The position numbers and the translations under genes are program-made. Shown one piece after another: positions 1-7,145 of a stretch of DNA of 12,818 bases. This stretch comes from Bacteroidales bacterium (GTDB taxonomy: Bacteria > Bacteroidota > Bacteroidia > Bacteroidales > Paludibacteraceae): contig CAAGDU010000190.1 of the NCBI GenBank assembly GCA_900768725.1, forward strand, positions 1 through 12,818, given 5' to 3'. The first letter of the stretch is position 1, and every line of letters begins with the position of its first letter. The notes below the pieces were generated by a model. That model was given only the letters and a program-made list of their open reading frames with translations, did no database searches and was not told the DNA's origin.

Positions 1-30
1 CTCTTTCCCTACACGACGCTCTTCCGATCT
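1..30 (+). other. Illumina adapter remnant (not genomic)
   Basis: These 30 bases match the 3' end of the standard Illumina read-1 (TruSeq/universal) adapter, ending in GCTCTTCCGATCT. Genomic sequence begins at 31, where the antisense GH3 reading frame starts to make sense. The match is from memory of the published adapter. It means the left edge is an untrimmed read end joined into the assembly, not biology. Confidence 0.97.
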
Positions 31-1312
31 TACCATTCACTTTCTGAATCATGTGCACCGTCGGCGTCTGTTCGAAGAAATCGCCCACCTCCACAAGGTC
101 GTTCATGTTGTAGCGATAGAGCCCCGCCATGGTCGTTACATACGGGCAGTAGCGTTTGCCTTTCTCCAACTCATGCAGTTGGAGGAAACGTGGCTGCGGA
201 TTATCCAAATCCTCTTCTGCGATGAACTCGTAGTAGTGGAAATGGGGGAAGAGGACGGTGTTGTTGGTGTCGTCCAGCACCAGTCCGAAGCGGCACTCCG
301 ACGAGAAATAGCCGAACTCTTGGTGCAACATCCCCTCGGGGAAGGAGCCGTCGAACTTATCGAGATAGACCTTCGTATTGCCGCATTTCCACGTGTTGAG
401 AATCTGCAAGTCGCGCCAATAGTGCTTCGGCAGCACGGTGCCGTACTTGGCTTTGAGCGCACGCAGTTCAGCAGCGCGCTCGGGGTTGGGCTTGAGATAG
501 GGTTGAATATCATCGCGTATCCACTGCGGGATATTGAGCGACGCATTGAGCGTACCGTGCTCAATATCATTGCAATAGTCGTCGTAGAACTCGTTGACGT
601 TGTTCTGCATCTCCACGATGGTGGACGGGTTGGCGGTAACAATCAGGGTTATATTGCGCTCAATACCCATACGCATGAGGGTGTAGTAACGCGCCGTGTA
701 GTCCTCAATCGAGAAAACCGACGCAGGCGACGCATAGAGTTTCTTGACGAACTTCGGGCAGTCGCGCTGCGTAACGCCCGACACAGAGCCGTAGAACGTG
801 CCGTCGGGCGCTTCGCCTTCTTTCACCTTGCCCACGATAGACACTATCTTGCCGGCATAGACCTTCGGGCGGTTCTTTATGAAGTTGAAGAGCCAGACCT
901 TGGTCATCTTGCCATACACGTTGTTCAGGTACTCCTTGGTGATAGGAATCCACTTGGGTTCGGAGGTCGTGCCCGAGGTGGTGGCGTACATCACGGGCTT
1001 GCCCGGGAAGAGGATACTCTCCGCGCCGTGTTTGTGCTTCTCCACGTAGGGGCGCAGGTCTTCGTAGTCGTTGGGCTTCACCGCCTGCTGATAGCGGGCA
1101 TAGAGTTCGGTGTCGGTCTTGGCTTGGAGGATGTCGGCGAATCCGTGTTCGCGCCCATACTCTGTGTCCTTGGCATAGGTCAGGATGGCACGCAACGTCT
1201 GCTCGCTCGCCTTGCGGGGATTGCGGGAGACGGATTTGAGTTTCAGATACTGGATTCCCCCTGCCATCCCGAGGAGGAAATTAGGAACAAAGGGACAAGA
1301 TAACTTTTCCAT
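31..1312 (-). CDS. GH3-family (auxin-responsive promoter-like) adenylating protein, 3' end missing
   Basis: 427 residues are visible; the family in Bacteroidetes is about 500, so roughly the last 75 are lost where the adapter begins. The protein resembles plant GH3 acyl-acid amido synthetases, which adenylate an acid and transfer it to an amino acid; the substrate in Bacteroidetes is unknown to me. An ATP-binding-type motif SGTTSEPKW lies at residues 113-121, after a helical N-terminus. Further family signatures are TANPSTIVEMQ, YFSSECRFGL and LYRYNMNDLVEVGDFF near the break, followed by MIQKVNG. The start at 1312 gives MEKLSCPFVPNFLLG; an in-frame ATG at residue 16 is an alternative. It is a cytoplasmic protein by composition. 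It is the last minus-strand gene in the window, separated from ribE by 471 bp of repeat-rich DNA, so it is probably transcribed on its own. A long open frame on the plus strand (53-1303) is its shadow. Confidence 0.9.
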
Positions 1313-1448
1313 TGGAGTACTTACCTTATAACATTAATTATCATATAATTAGCCGTTCATTTTGGGAAGTATATTGCAAATGACTTCCTAAATACATTAT
1401 TTTGTTGTGTCGCCCTTACAGGGCTAACATTGAGGTAGCAAATCTCAC

Positions 1449-1497
1449 ATAGGGGCAAGCCCCTATGCTAATTTATGTTGCCCCTTCGGGGCTTGCA
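1449..1497 (-). repeat. 49-nt double-hairpin repeat, copy 1
   Basis: On the minus strand this reads TGCAAGCCCC, loop GAA, GGGGC, a 13-nt AT-rich spacer, then an 8-bp hairpin ATAGGGGC-TT-GCCCCTAT. It matches copy 2 (1612-1660) in about 40 of 49 positions in the opposite orientation. Stems are conserved while loops and spacer vary. Confidence 0.85.
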
Positions 1498-1611
1498 ATC
1501 AAGGTCTAAATAATTACTATTATTTTAGATAAATCTCTACCTCTGACAGGGTATCCGAAAAATCATAGATTTTGGTGATGATATATGAGTTGTTCCAAAT
1601 AGTTTAGCCAA

Positions 1612-1660
1612 TGCAAGCCCCAACGGGGCGATATAGAATAGCGTAGGGGCTCGCCCCTAC
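1612..1660 (+). repeat. 49-nt double-hairpin repeat, copy 2
   Basis: This reads TGCAAGCCCC, loop AAC, GGGGC, the spacer GATATAGAATAGC, then GTAGGGGC-TC-GCCCCTAC. The outer pair of the second hairpin is G-C here and A-T in copy 1, a compensatory change. The two copies face each other across 114 bp without obvious content. Confidence 0.85.
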
Positions 1661-1679
1661 GAATCGTGGTGCCCCTCAT

Positions 1680-1707
1680 TGCAAGCCCCGAGGGGGCGGA
1701 CATAACT
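1680..1707 (+). repeat. Double-hairpin repeat, half copy
   Basis: It begins TGCAAGCCCC, loop GAG, GGGGC, then GGACATAACT, matching the first hairpin and part of the spacer of copies 1 and 2. The second hairpin is absent. It lies 19 nt after copy 2 in the same orientation. Confidence 0.7.
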
Positions 1708-1783
1708 CAATTTTGAAACGATGGGTCATCATGTATAATTGCCTTGATTTTTGGGGTGCCCTCATAAGGGAGTTGGAAGCGTC

Positions 1784-2398
1784 CTATAGCAGTTGCTGCA
1801 TGCGGGCGATGTACTTGCCAAGGATGTCGAACTCGAGGTTGACTATCGTCCCCACCTCAATGTACTTGAAGTTGGTGTACTCATGGGTATAGGGGATGAT
1901 GCACACCGACACATAGCCTTTGTCGCCCTGCACATCGGGCTCGCACACCGTCAGGCTCACGCCGTTGATGCACACAGAGCCCTTGTCCACGCAAAAATAG
2001 CCGCGCTGTATCATCTCCTTGCGTGAGTCGTACTCGAAGCGGTAGTACCAACTGCCATCCGTTTCCCTGACTTCAATACAGCGCGCCGGCTGGTCCACAT
2101 GCCCCTGCACGATATGCCCGTCCAGCCGCTCGTTGAGCAACATCGAACGCTCCACATTCACCCAATCGCCCTCTTTCAGTGCACCGAGGTTGGAGCGGTT
2201 GAGCGTCTCTTGCATAGCAGTAACGGTGTAGAGGTCGCCCTCTATCTTCACCACCGTCAGGCACACACCGTTGTGCGCAATAGACTGGTCAATACTAAGC
2301 GGCTCCGAATAGGGATTACGGAGCGTGAAGTGCTTGTTGGTCTGCTCGGTCTCTATCTTCACGACCTGAGCCATCTTTTCTACAATTCCACTAAACAT
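1784..2398 (-). CDS. ribE: Riboflavin synthase, alpha subunit
   Basis: 204 residues, the usual length. The enzyme converts two molecules of 6,7-dimethyl-8-ribityllumazine into riboflavin and a pyrimidine, the last step of riboflavin synthesis, in the cytoplasm. It shows two tandem lumazine-binding half-domains. The first has MFSGIVE at 1-7, HNGVCLTVV at 42-50 and GHIVQGHVD at 94-102. The second has VDKGSVCINGVSLTV at about 137-151 and IPYTHEYTNF at 168-177, ending with a typical NLEFDILGKY. The start at 2398 is chosen because the family begins MF(T/S)GI; an upstream TTG at 2413 falls inside a tandem repeat and is unlikely. It lies 61 nt after the flippase and may be cotranscribed with it. The function call is firm; the minor naming issue is that the E. 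coli gene is called ribC or ribE depending on the source. Confidence 0.96.
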   Translation of the reverse strand: MFSGIVEKMAQVVKIETEQTNKHFTLRNPYSEPLSIDQSIAHNGVCLTVVKIEGDLYTVTAMQETLNRSNLGALKEGDWVNVERSMLLNERLDGHIVQGHVDQPARCIEVRETDGSWYYRFEYDSRKEMIQRGYFCVDKGSVCINGVSLTVCEPDVQGDKGYVSVCIIPYTHEYTNFKYIEVGTIVNLEFDILGKYIARMQQLL

Positions 2399-2405
2399 AT
2401 TTCTA

Positions 2406-2436
2406 TTTGACAATTTGACAATTTACTATTTTACAA
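2406..2436 (-). repeat. Octamer tandem array upstream of ribE start
   Basis: Plus-strand units are TTTGACAA (2406-2413), TTTGACAA (2414-2421), TTTACTA (2422-2428) and TTTTACAA (2429-2436). The array begins 7 nt from the ribE ATG, so it occupies the leader just where ribosomes load. Confidence 0.8.
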
Positions 2437-2459
2437 TTATTTTCCGGACGGGGAGGAAC

Positions 2460-3989
2460 CTATTTGGCGAATAGGGTTCGCAGGTCGATGCGCCATGCGG
2501 CACCTATATATATAAGGAGTAAGACGGTGCCCACAGCCATCTTTGCCCATGGGCAGGTTGGCAAAAAGTGTGCCACAAGAGCAAAAAGCCCCAGCAGGAG
2601 CAAGGTAATCAGAGTATATGCCCCAATTTTCCTAAAATCATACGGGATAGTGAGGTACTTGCGCCCCACGAAATACGACAGCAGCATAATCGCAAAATAG
2701 CACACCGCGCTGCTTGCCGCCGACGCCATGTAGCCGATACGAGGCACGAAGATAACCTGCAAGACAAAGGTTATCACCACCCCGACGAGCGAGAAATACG
2801 CGCCGTACTGCGTCTTGTCCGTCAGTTTGTACCAGAAACTAAGGTTGAAATACACCCCTTGGAAGATGTACGCCCACAGCACGACCGGCACTATCTTCAG
2901 CCCTTCCCAATAGGTGGGTGCGATGATATATTTGAGCAAGTCGAGGTAAAAGACCATGCCGAGCAGGATGAGGTAAGAGAAGAGAATGTAGTACTTCATC
3001 GCGTCCGCATACGCTTCCACAGACTGCTTGTCCTTGTGCTTGGCAAAGACAAAGGGCTCGTATGCATAGCGGAACGCCTGCGTGAACATCATCATCACCA
3101 TTGCCACCTTGAAGCAGGCGCCGTAGATACCGAGTTGCGCCTGCGCGTCGGCGGCGGTGTAGAGGAAGGGGAAGAGGATGCGGTCGAGCGTCTGGTTCAT
3201 GATTCCGCACACGCCCAGCACCAACAACGGCAGCGAGTAGCGGAGCATGTCTTTCAGCAAGGGGAAAGAGAAGAGAGGCGACTTTACGGCAGCGGTTTCT
3301 TTTTTAGCAGGCGAGGACGCCTGCGCACCCGGACGGAGCGGCTCTAAGATATACGGCAGCAGGCAGAGCGTCTGAATGCCCGTCGCCAATATATTCGCCA
3401 CAAACACATAGCCCACGCCATAGTCGGGGTTGTACCACGGTGCCACCCACGCCGCGTCTTGTATCTTCGGACACAGCACCAAGAAGAAGAGGTTGAGCAG
3501 GATGTTCAGGAATACAAACAGCAGTTTGAGCGCCGCGAACTGCAAGGGGCGGCGCTTGTAGCGCAAGTAGGCAAAGGGAATGCAGGCGAAAGCGTCCATC
3601 GCCACCACGATGCTCAGCAACGCGATGAACTCGCTATGGTCGGGGTAGCCCAGTGCATCGGCGATAGGATGGCTAAAGACGCAGCAGAGCACGGCAAAGA
3701 GCAACGAAGTGGTGAAGAGCGACACCATCGCCGTAACATAGACCGTGTTCGGGTGCGCCCCCTCCTTGTTCGCAAAGCGGAAGAACCCTGTCTCCATGCC
3801 GTAGGTGAGGATGACCAGCAGCAACGCCGTCCATGCGTAGAGGTTCGTTACAATTCCATAGTCGGACTGCTGCGCCAAGACATAGGTGTAGAGCGGCACC
3901 AGCAGCCAGTTGAGAAACTTGCCGATGATAGACGAAAGCCCGTAGATAGCGGTCTCCTTCGCCAAGATTTTCATAGAGTTATTTGCCAT
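2460..3989 (-). CDS. Wzx-like oligosaccharide flippase (MOP superfamily)
   Basis: 509 residues, the normal size for a polysaccharide-biosynthesis membrane protein. Members flip lipid-linked glycan units across the inner membrane. The N-terminus (ILAKETAIYGLSSIIGKFLNWLLVPLYT) is typical of the family, and hydrophobic segments recur throughout, consistent with 12-14 helices. The two halves are split by a cytoplasmic-type loop near residues 214-245. In that loop, residues 219-229 (RPGAQASSPAK) are encoded by palindromic repeat R1, an insertion rather than conserved sequence. The ATG overlaps the rsmI stop by 11 nt, so translation is probably coupled. No glycosyltransferases are adjacent, so the glycan it handles (O-antigen, capsule, or other) cannot be named. 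Confidence 0.9.
   Translation of the reverse strand: MANNSMKILAKETAIYGLSSIIGKFLNWLLVPLYTYVLAQQSDYGIVTNLYAWTALLLVILTYGMETGFFRFANKEGAHPNTVYVTAMVSLFTTSLLFAVLCCVFSHPIADALGYPDHSEFIALLSIVVAMDAFACIPFAYLRYKRRPLQFAALKLLFVFLNILLNLFFLVLCPKIQDAAWVAPWYNPDYGVGYVFVANILATGIQTLCLLPYILEPLRPGAQASSPAKKETAAVKSPLFSFPLLKDMLRYSLPLLVLGVCGIMNQTLDRILFPFLYTAADAQAQLGIYGACFKVAMVMMMFTQAFRYAYEPFVFAKHKDKQSVEAYADAMKYYILFSYLILLGMVFYLDLLKYIIAPTYWEGLKIVPVVLWAYIFQGVYFNLSFWYKLTDKTQYGAYFSLVGVVITFVLQVIFVPRIGYMASAASSAVCYFAIMLLSYFVGRKYLTIPYDFRKIGAYTLITLLLLGLFALVAHFLPTCPWAKMAVGTVLLLIYIGAAWRIDLRTLFAK
3303..3330 (-). repeat. Palindromic repeat R1 inside the flippase gene
   Basis: The core is a perfect 7-bp stem GCAGGCG-AGGA-CGCCTGC followed by GCACCC. 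The 28 nt are identical to 12791-12818 and one mismatch from 10735-10759 on the other strand. It is read in frame as GAQASSPAK. All six frames of the unit are free of stops. Confidence 0.9.
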
Positions 3990-4647
3990 CTTTTCCTGCT
4001 ACGATTAGGACTATCTCGCCTTTGGGCGGTGTCTGTTTGAAATGCGCGGCGAGTTCTGCGAGGGTGCCGCGCTGCGTGTCCTCGTGCAGTTTGCTTATCT
4101 CGCGGCTGACGCTCGCACAACGGTCTTTGCCGAGGTGCTCCGCCAACTGCTCCAATGTCTTCACCAAGCGGAAAGGCGACTCGTAGATAATCATCGTGTG
4201 CTCCTGCTCCGCCAGCGTCTGCAAGCGCGTGAGCCGTCCTTTCTTCTGAGGCAGGAAGCCCTCGAAATAGAAACGGTCGTTGGGTAGCCCGCTGTCCACG
4301 AGGGCGGGCACGAACGCCGTAGCACCGGGCAGGCACTGCACCTCCACACCGCGCTCCACGCATGCCCGCGCCAGCATGAACCCCGGGTCGGAGATACAAG
4401 GCGTACCCGCGTCGGAGATGAGAGCAATGTCCTGCGTCGCCGCCATGTCGGCAAACGCGCCGCAGGTCTCGTGCTCGTTGAACTTGTGGTGCGAGCGCAG
4501 AGGCGTGTGGATATCGTAGTGCTTCAACAGGACGGAAGACGTGCGTGTGTCTTCCGCCAAGATAAGGCTCACCTCTTTGAGTACGCGCAGCGCGCGCAAG
4601 GTGATGTCCTCCAAATTACCAACCGGCGTGGGAACAATATAGAGCAT
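3979..4647 (-). CDS. rsmI: 16S rRNA 2'-O-ribose C1402 methyltransferase
   Basis: 222 residues. The enzyme uses S-adenosylmethionine to methylate the ribose of C1402 in the decoding centre of 16S rRNA. It is a tetrapyrrole-methylase-fold protein: PTPVGNLEDITLRAL at 6-20, AEDTRTS at 31-37, and SDAGTPCISDPG at 78-89, followed by CLPGATAFVPAL at 105-116 and YESPFR at 155-160. It is shorter than E. coli RsmI (about 286), lacking the C-terminal extension, which is usual in this phylum as far as I recall. Its stop overlaps the flippase start (ATGGCAAATAA). The leader has a heptamer array 12 nt before the start. Confidence is high. Confidence 0.96.
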   Translation of the reverse strand: MLYIVPTPVGNLEDITLRALRVLKEVSLILAEDTRTSSVLLKHYDIHTPLRSHHKFNEHETCGAFADMAATQDIALISDAGTPCISDPGFMLARACVERGVEVQCLPGATAFVPALVDSGLPNDRFYFEGFLPQKKGRLTRLQTLAEQEHTMIIYESPFRLVKTLEQLAEHLGKDRCASVSREISKLHEDTQRGTLAELAAHFKQTPPKGEIVLIVAGKDGK

Positions 4648-4659
4648 ATTTGTTTGGAT

Positions 4660-4687
4660 TAAGGATAAAGGATGAAGGATGAAAGAT
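4660..4687 (-). repeat. Heptamer array upstream of rsmI, with inverted partner
   Basis: Plus-strand units are TAAGGAT, AAAGGAT, GAAGGAT and GAAAGAT. An inverted version lies at 4721-4736 (TTTTATCCTTCATCTT) and part of one at 4757-4766, running into the stop of the upstream gene. The inverted pair could fold into a hairpin over the 118-bp gap and end the upstream transcript. Confidence 0.75.
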
Positions 4688-4765
4688 ACAATAGAATCAT
4701 ATAGACGAAGGTTATTAGTCTTTTATCCTTCATCTTGTAGCGAACATAGTGAGCTGTCCTTTATC

Positions 4766-5533
4766 CTATGAAAAGCGTCTGTGCAGCGCAGTCAGGAAGA
4801 GGGCGTAGGTGTTCGACTCTTTGTCCCAATCGAAACGCTTGTCGAGGTAGGCAATGGCTTCATCGAAGGAATGGAGCGCGTTGATATCCGCAAACGTGCG
4901 TTGCATCAGTTCCACATTCTGACGGAAGAGTTCGCGTTGGAAGAGGAAACGGTCGCCCAAGGCTATCGCCTGTTTGATGTCGTCCACGGGCTTGCCGTAG
5001 AGGTTCGCTTTCGGCGCTTCGAGAGTGGTTGCGGGTTCTGCTACGGGTTCTGCTGCGGGCTCCGGCTCGGGGGAGGCGGTAGGTTCGATAGAGGGGGTAG
5101 GTTCTATAGGTTCTATAGGGGCTATAGTTGCTATAGGTTCTATAGTTGCTATAGGCTCTATAGGTTCTATAGGCTCTATAGTTTCTATAGGTTCTATAAA
5201 CTCTTTGGGCTCTATTGCTTCTTTTAGTTCTTCAGGGGCCTCTTCCGGGAGATCTTCGGGGTCTTCTTCTACCCACTCATTATCTTCTACGGCTTGCTCC
5301 AAAGCGGCGATACGCTCCTCTTGGGCAGTGATGCATTCTTGCAGCACGCTAATCTTCGACTCCAGCGAGGCGATACGAGCCTCTTGAGAAGCGATAGTCG
5401 CCTCTTGTTCTATCTCTTTGGTCTGCGCCACAGCCCACTGTGTCTGCATCACAGACAGCGCGCTCTCCAGAGCAGACAAACGCTGCTCCAGAGAAGCGGT
5501 ATACCTTGATATACTATCTATCATTGATTCCAT
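4766..5533 (-). CDS. Coiled-coil protein with Ile-Glu-Pro repeat linker and conserved C-terminal domain
   Basis: 255 residues, function unknown. Residues 10-88 are a heptad-rich coiled coil (EARIASLESKISVLQE). Residues 89-172 are an acidic, proline-rich linker in which residues 113-145 repeat a three-residue Ile-Glu/Ala-Pro/Thr motif. Residues 175-255 form a small folded region starting YGKPVDDIKQAIALGDRF and containing FQRELF, HSFDEAIAYL and RFDWDKES, which resembles a domain I recall from several uncharacterised Bacteroidetes proteins. There is no signal peptide or membrane segment. The start ATG lies 1 nt after the transporter stop, so it is translated from the same message; ATG at residue 4 is an alternative start. 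The layout suggests an oligomeric scaffold, but I do not assign a function. Confidence 0.85.
   Translation of the reverse strand: MESMIDSISRYTASLEQRLSALESALSVMQTQWAVAQTKEIEQEATIASQEARIASLESKISVLQECITAQEERIAALEQAVEDNEWVEEDPEDLPEEAPEELKEAIEPKEFIEPIETIEPIEPIEPIATIEPIATIAPIEPIEPTPSIEPTASPEPEPAAEPVAEPATTLEAPKANLYGKPVDDIKQAIALGDRFLFQRELFRQNVELMQRTFADINALHSFDEAIAYLDKRFDWDKESNTYALFLTALHRRFS
5099..5197 (-). repeat. 9-bp coding tandem repeat (Ile-Glu-Pro)
   Basis: Eleven degenerate 9-nt units, consensus on the coding strand CCTATAGAA or ACTATAGAA, encode the proline-rich linker. Because units are multiples of three, copy changes keep the frame. The same 9-nt unit appears outside a gene at 10469-10504 in the opposite orientation to transcription. 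Confidence 0.88.
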
Positions 5534-5534
5534 A

Positions 5535-7106
5535 TCAGCATGCTACTTTTTCAAGCCATTTAACCATTCCGAGCATGATACCCATTGAGATAATACATAC
5601 ACCCAAGAACACTGCCCAGCAATACGCAATAGGCCATGCGTTGTACATCACAGGACCTACCCAAATCATCAGATTACCTAATGCCGTGGCTCCCAACCAT
5701 AATCCTTGGCAAAGACCTACCAAGTGGCGCGGTGCTACCTTGCTCACAAAACTCAATCCCAACGGCGATATGAATAACTCAGCCACCGTCAAAAAGAAAT
5801 AGGTTACCACCAATACCCACGGACCTGCCTTAGCTAAGCCTGCTTCCGCCATCTCCGATGCATTCATGGCACGAAAATCTGTCCCGGAAGGATATCCGCA
5901 GATGGCAGAATATATCGTAAGGAACAAATAAGCACAACCGGCAATACCCATACCAATGGCAATCTTACGCGGCGTAGAAATGGCTTTTCCTTTTTTTGCG
6001 AGAGAACTGAAAATCACCATGATGATAGGTGTCAGCACGATTACAAAGAACGGGTTTAGCGCTTGCCAAATCTCAGGAGCAATAGACTCCGTTACCACAA
6101 AGTCTCGTGCGAAAACAGACAAAGACTGACCATTCTGATGGAAACTAAACCAGAAGAAGATAGCAATACCCAACACTGCAAAAAGGGCATACATTCGTTG
6201 CTTTATCTCCTTTGCCATCAACTGCTTCTCTTCCGCCGTGTATTCTACCACTTCCGCTTTGGCTTTCTTAGCCGGTTGCGGGAACATTTTTTTTGTGCAA
6301 AGGAAGATAATCAGCGAGAGCAACATCGCAGCCACCGATGCGATAAACGAGTAGTGAATACCTTGGTTGAACACCGTGATATATTCTTGGCAGAAACTGA
6401 AATTATCCACAAAGGTATATCCCGTGCTCATCACTTGTTGCATGGTCTCGGTGAACTTGGTAGTTACCACACCGTCTGACAAATATTGGTGGCAAAGCGC
6501 GGGCATATCCGCATTGTAAATCAAATGGTGCTTGCTCAACCACCATTGGCGCAACAGCGGTGCCACAAACGGTGCAATCAGTCCGCCGATATTAATGAAC
6601 ACATAGAATATCTGAAAGCCTGAGTCGCGTTTGTCCTTTGCCTGTGCCAATGCTTCAGGACCTTCTTTTGCCGCCTCTGCTTCCAACTCATCATACATCT
6701 TTCCAACGATGGCTTGCAGGTTCCCCTTAAACAATCCGTTACCAAAAGCAATCAGGAACAAAGCCAAGCAGGTAAAGACCAAGATGCCCCACCATGCAGA
6801 ATTGCCATCGGTCTCGCTGAACACGGGAACGGAGAGAGCAATATAGCCTATTGCCATGATTATCAATCCCCATTGAATGGTCTTATTGTAGTTTTGGGTA
6901 CGGTCGGCGATAGCGCCACCCACCAAACTCAAAATATAGATTCCACAATAAAACACTGAGTAGATAACACCTGCCGTTGCATCTGATAAGCCAAACTTGG
7001 ATACCAAAAACAACAATAGTACGGCATTCATAATGTAATAGCCAAAACGCTCGCCCATATTGGCTAAAGCGGCAGGGATAAGTCCCTTTGGATGATTTTT
7101 GAACAT
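5535..7106 (-). CDS. Proton-dependent oligopeptide transporter (POT/PTR2 family)
   Basis: 523 residues, an inner-membrane symporter that brings in di- and tripeptides with protons. The start reads FKNHPKGLIPAALANMGERF and continues with alternating hydrophobic helices typical of this branch of the major facilitator superfamily. The usual E-x-x-E-R-F-x-Y-Y motif on helix 1 is present as N-M-G-E-R-F-G-Y-Y (residues 16-24), so the first Glu is Asn. A stretch near residues 195-235 (YNADMPALCHQYLSDG onward) is a long loop between helices. The last residues WLEKVAC end in TGA, 1 nt before the coiled-coil gene. The start at 7106 is preceded by a heptamer array. Peptide specificity cannot be read from the sequence. 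Confidence 0.92.
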   Translation of the reverse strand: MFKNHPKGLIPAALANMGERFGYYIMNAVLLLFLVSKFGLSDATAGVIYSVFYCGIYILSLVGGAIADRTQNYNKTIQWGLIIMAIGYIALSVPVFSETDGNSAWWGILVFTCLALFLIAFGNGLFKGNLQAIVGKMYDELEAEAAKEGPEALAQAKDKRDSGFQIFYVFINIGGLIAPFVAPLLRQWWLSKHHLIYNADMPALCHQYLSDGVVTTKFTETMQQVMSTGYTFVDNFSFCQEYITVFNQGIHYSFIASVAAMLLSLIIFLCTKKMFPQPAKKAKAEVVEYTAEEKQLMAKEIKQRMYALFAVLGIAIFFWFSFHQNGQSLSVFARDFVVTESIAPEIWQALNPFFVIVLTPIIMVIFSSLAKKGKAISTPRKIAIGMGIAGCAYLFLTIYSAICGYPSGTDFRAMNASEMAEAGLAKAGPWVLVVTYFFLTVAELFISPLGLSFVSKVAPRHLVGLCQGLWLGATALGNLMIWVGPVMYNAWPIAYCWAVFLGVCIISMGIMLGMVKWLEKVAC

Positions 7107-7123
7107 AAGATAAAGTATTTATT

Positions 7124-7144
7124 ATTTACGATTTACGATTTGCG
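7124..7144 (-). repeat. Heptamer array upstream of transporter start
   Basis: Plus-strand units are ATTTACG, ATTTACG and ATTTGCG, ending 1 nt before the ilvE stop. The same heptamer, inverted, is present three times inside dapB (10804-10824). The array starts 17 nt from the transporter ATG. Confidence 0.85.
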
Positions 7145-7145
7145 A

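Larger units (their letters stand above)
1313..1783. other. 471-bp intergenic region packed with palindromic repeats
   Basis: No credible gene is visible here. The stretch holds at least six GC-rich hairpins in AT-rich surroundings: 1412-1424 (GCCCT-TAC-AGGGC), 1449-1466, 1480-1492, 1617-1629, 1643-1660 and 1685-1697, plus a weaker CCCT-CATA-AGGG at 1761-1772. Four of them form two 49-nt units, listed separately. It must also contain the GH3 promoter, but I could not pick a convincing TAnnTTTG box. No U-tract follows the ribE stop, so a normal terminator for ribE is not evident. Confidence 0.8.

Noticed and set aside
53..1303. 416-residue open frame on the plus strand
   Set aside because: It is antisense to the GH3 gene, whose minus-strand protein has clear family motifs. 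The plus-strand protein is rich in His, Arg and Val in the manner of shadow frames.
1400..1710. CRISPR array or small RNA cluster
   Set aside because: The repeats are inverted and unevenly spaced with internal hairpins, so CRISPR is excluded. An RNA gene cannot be excluded, but no promoter or known RNA fold was seen.
2399..2413. TTG start for ribE giving a 209-residue protein
   Set aside because: The five extra residues come from the octamer repeat; riboflavin synthases begin at MF(T/S)GI.
2568..3347. 259-residue plus-strand frame
   Set aside because: Antisense to the flippase and rich in His/Arg/Glu; no family motif, and it runs into the flippase in a way typical of GC-skewed shadows.
5099..5197. 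CRISPR-like array
   Set aside because: The units are 9 bp with no spacers and encode an Ile-Glu-Pro linker in an open frame.
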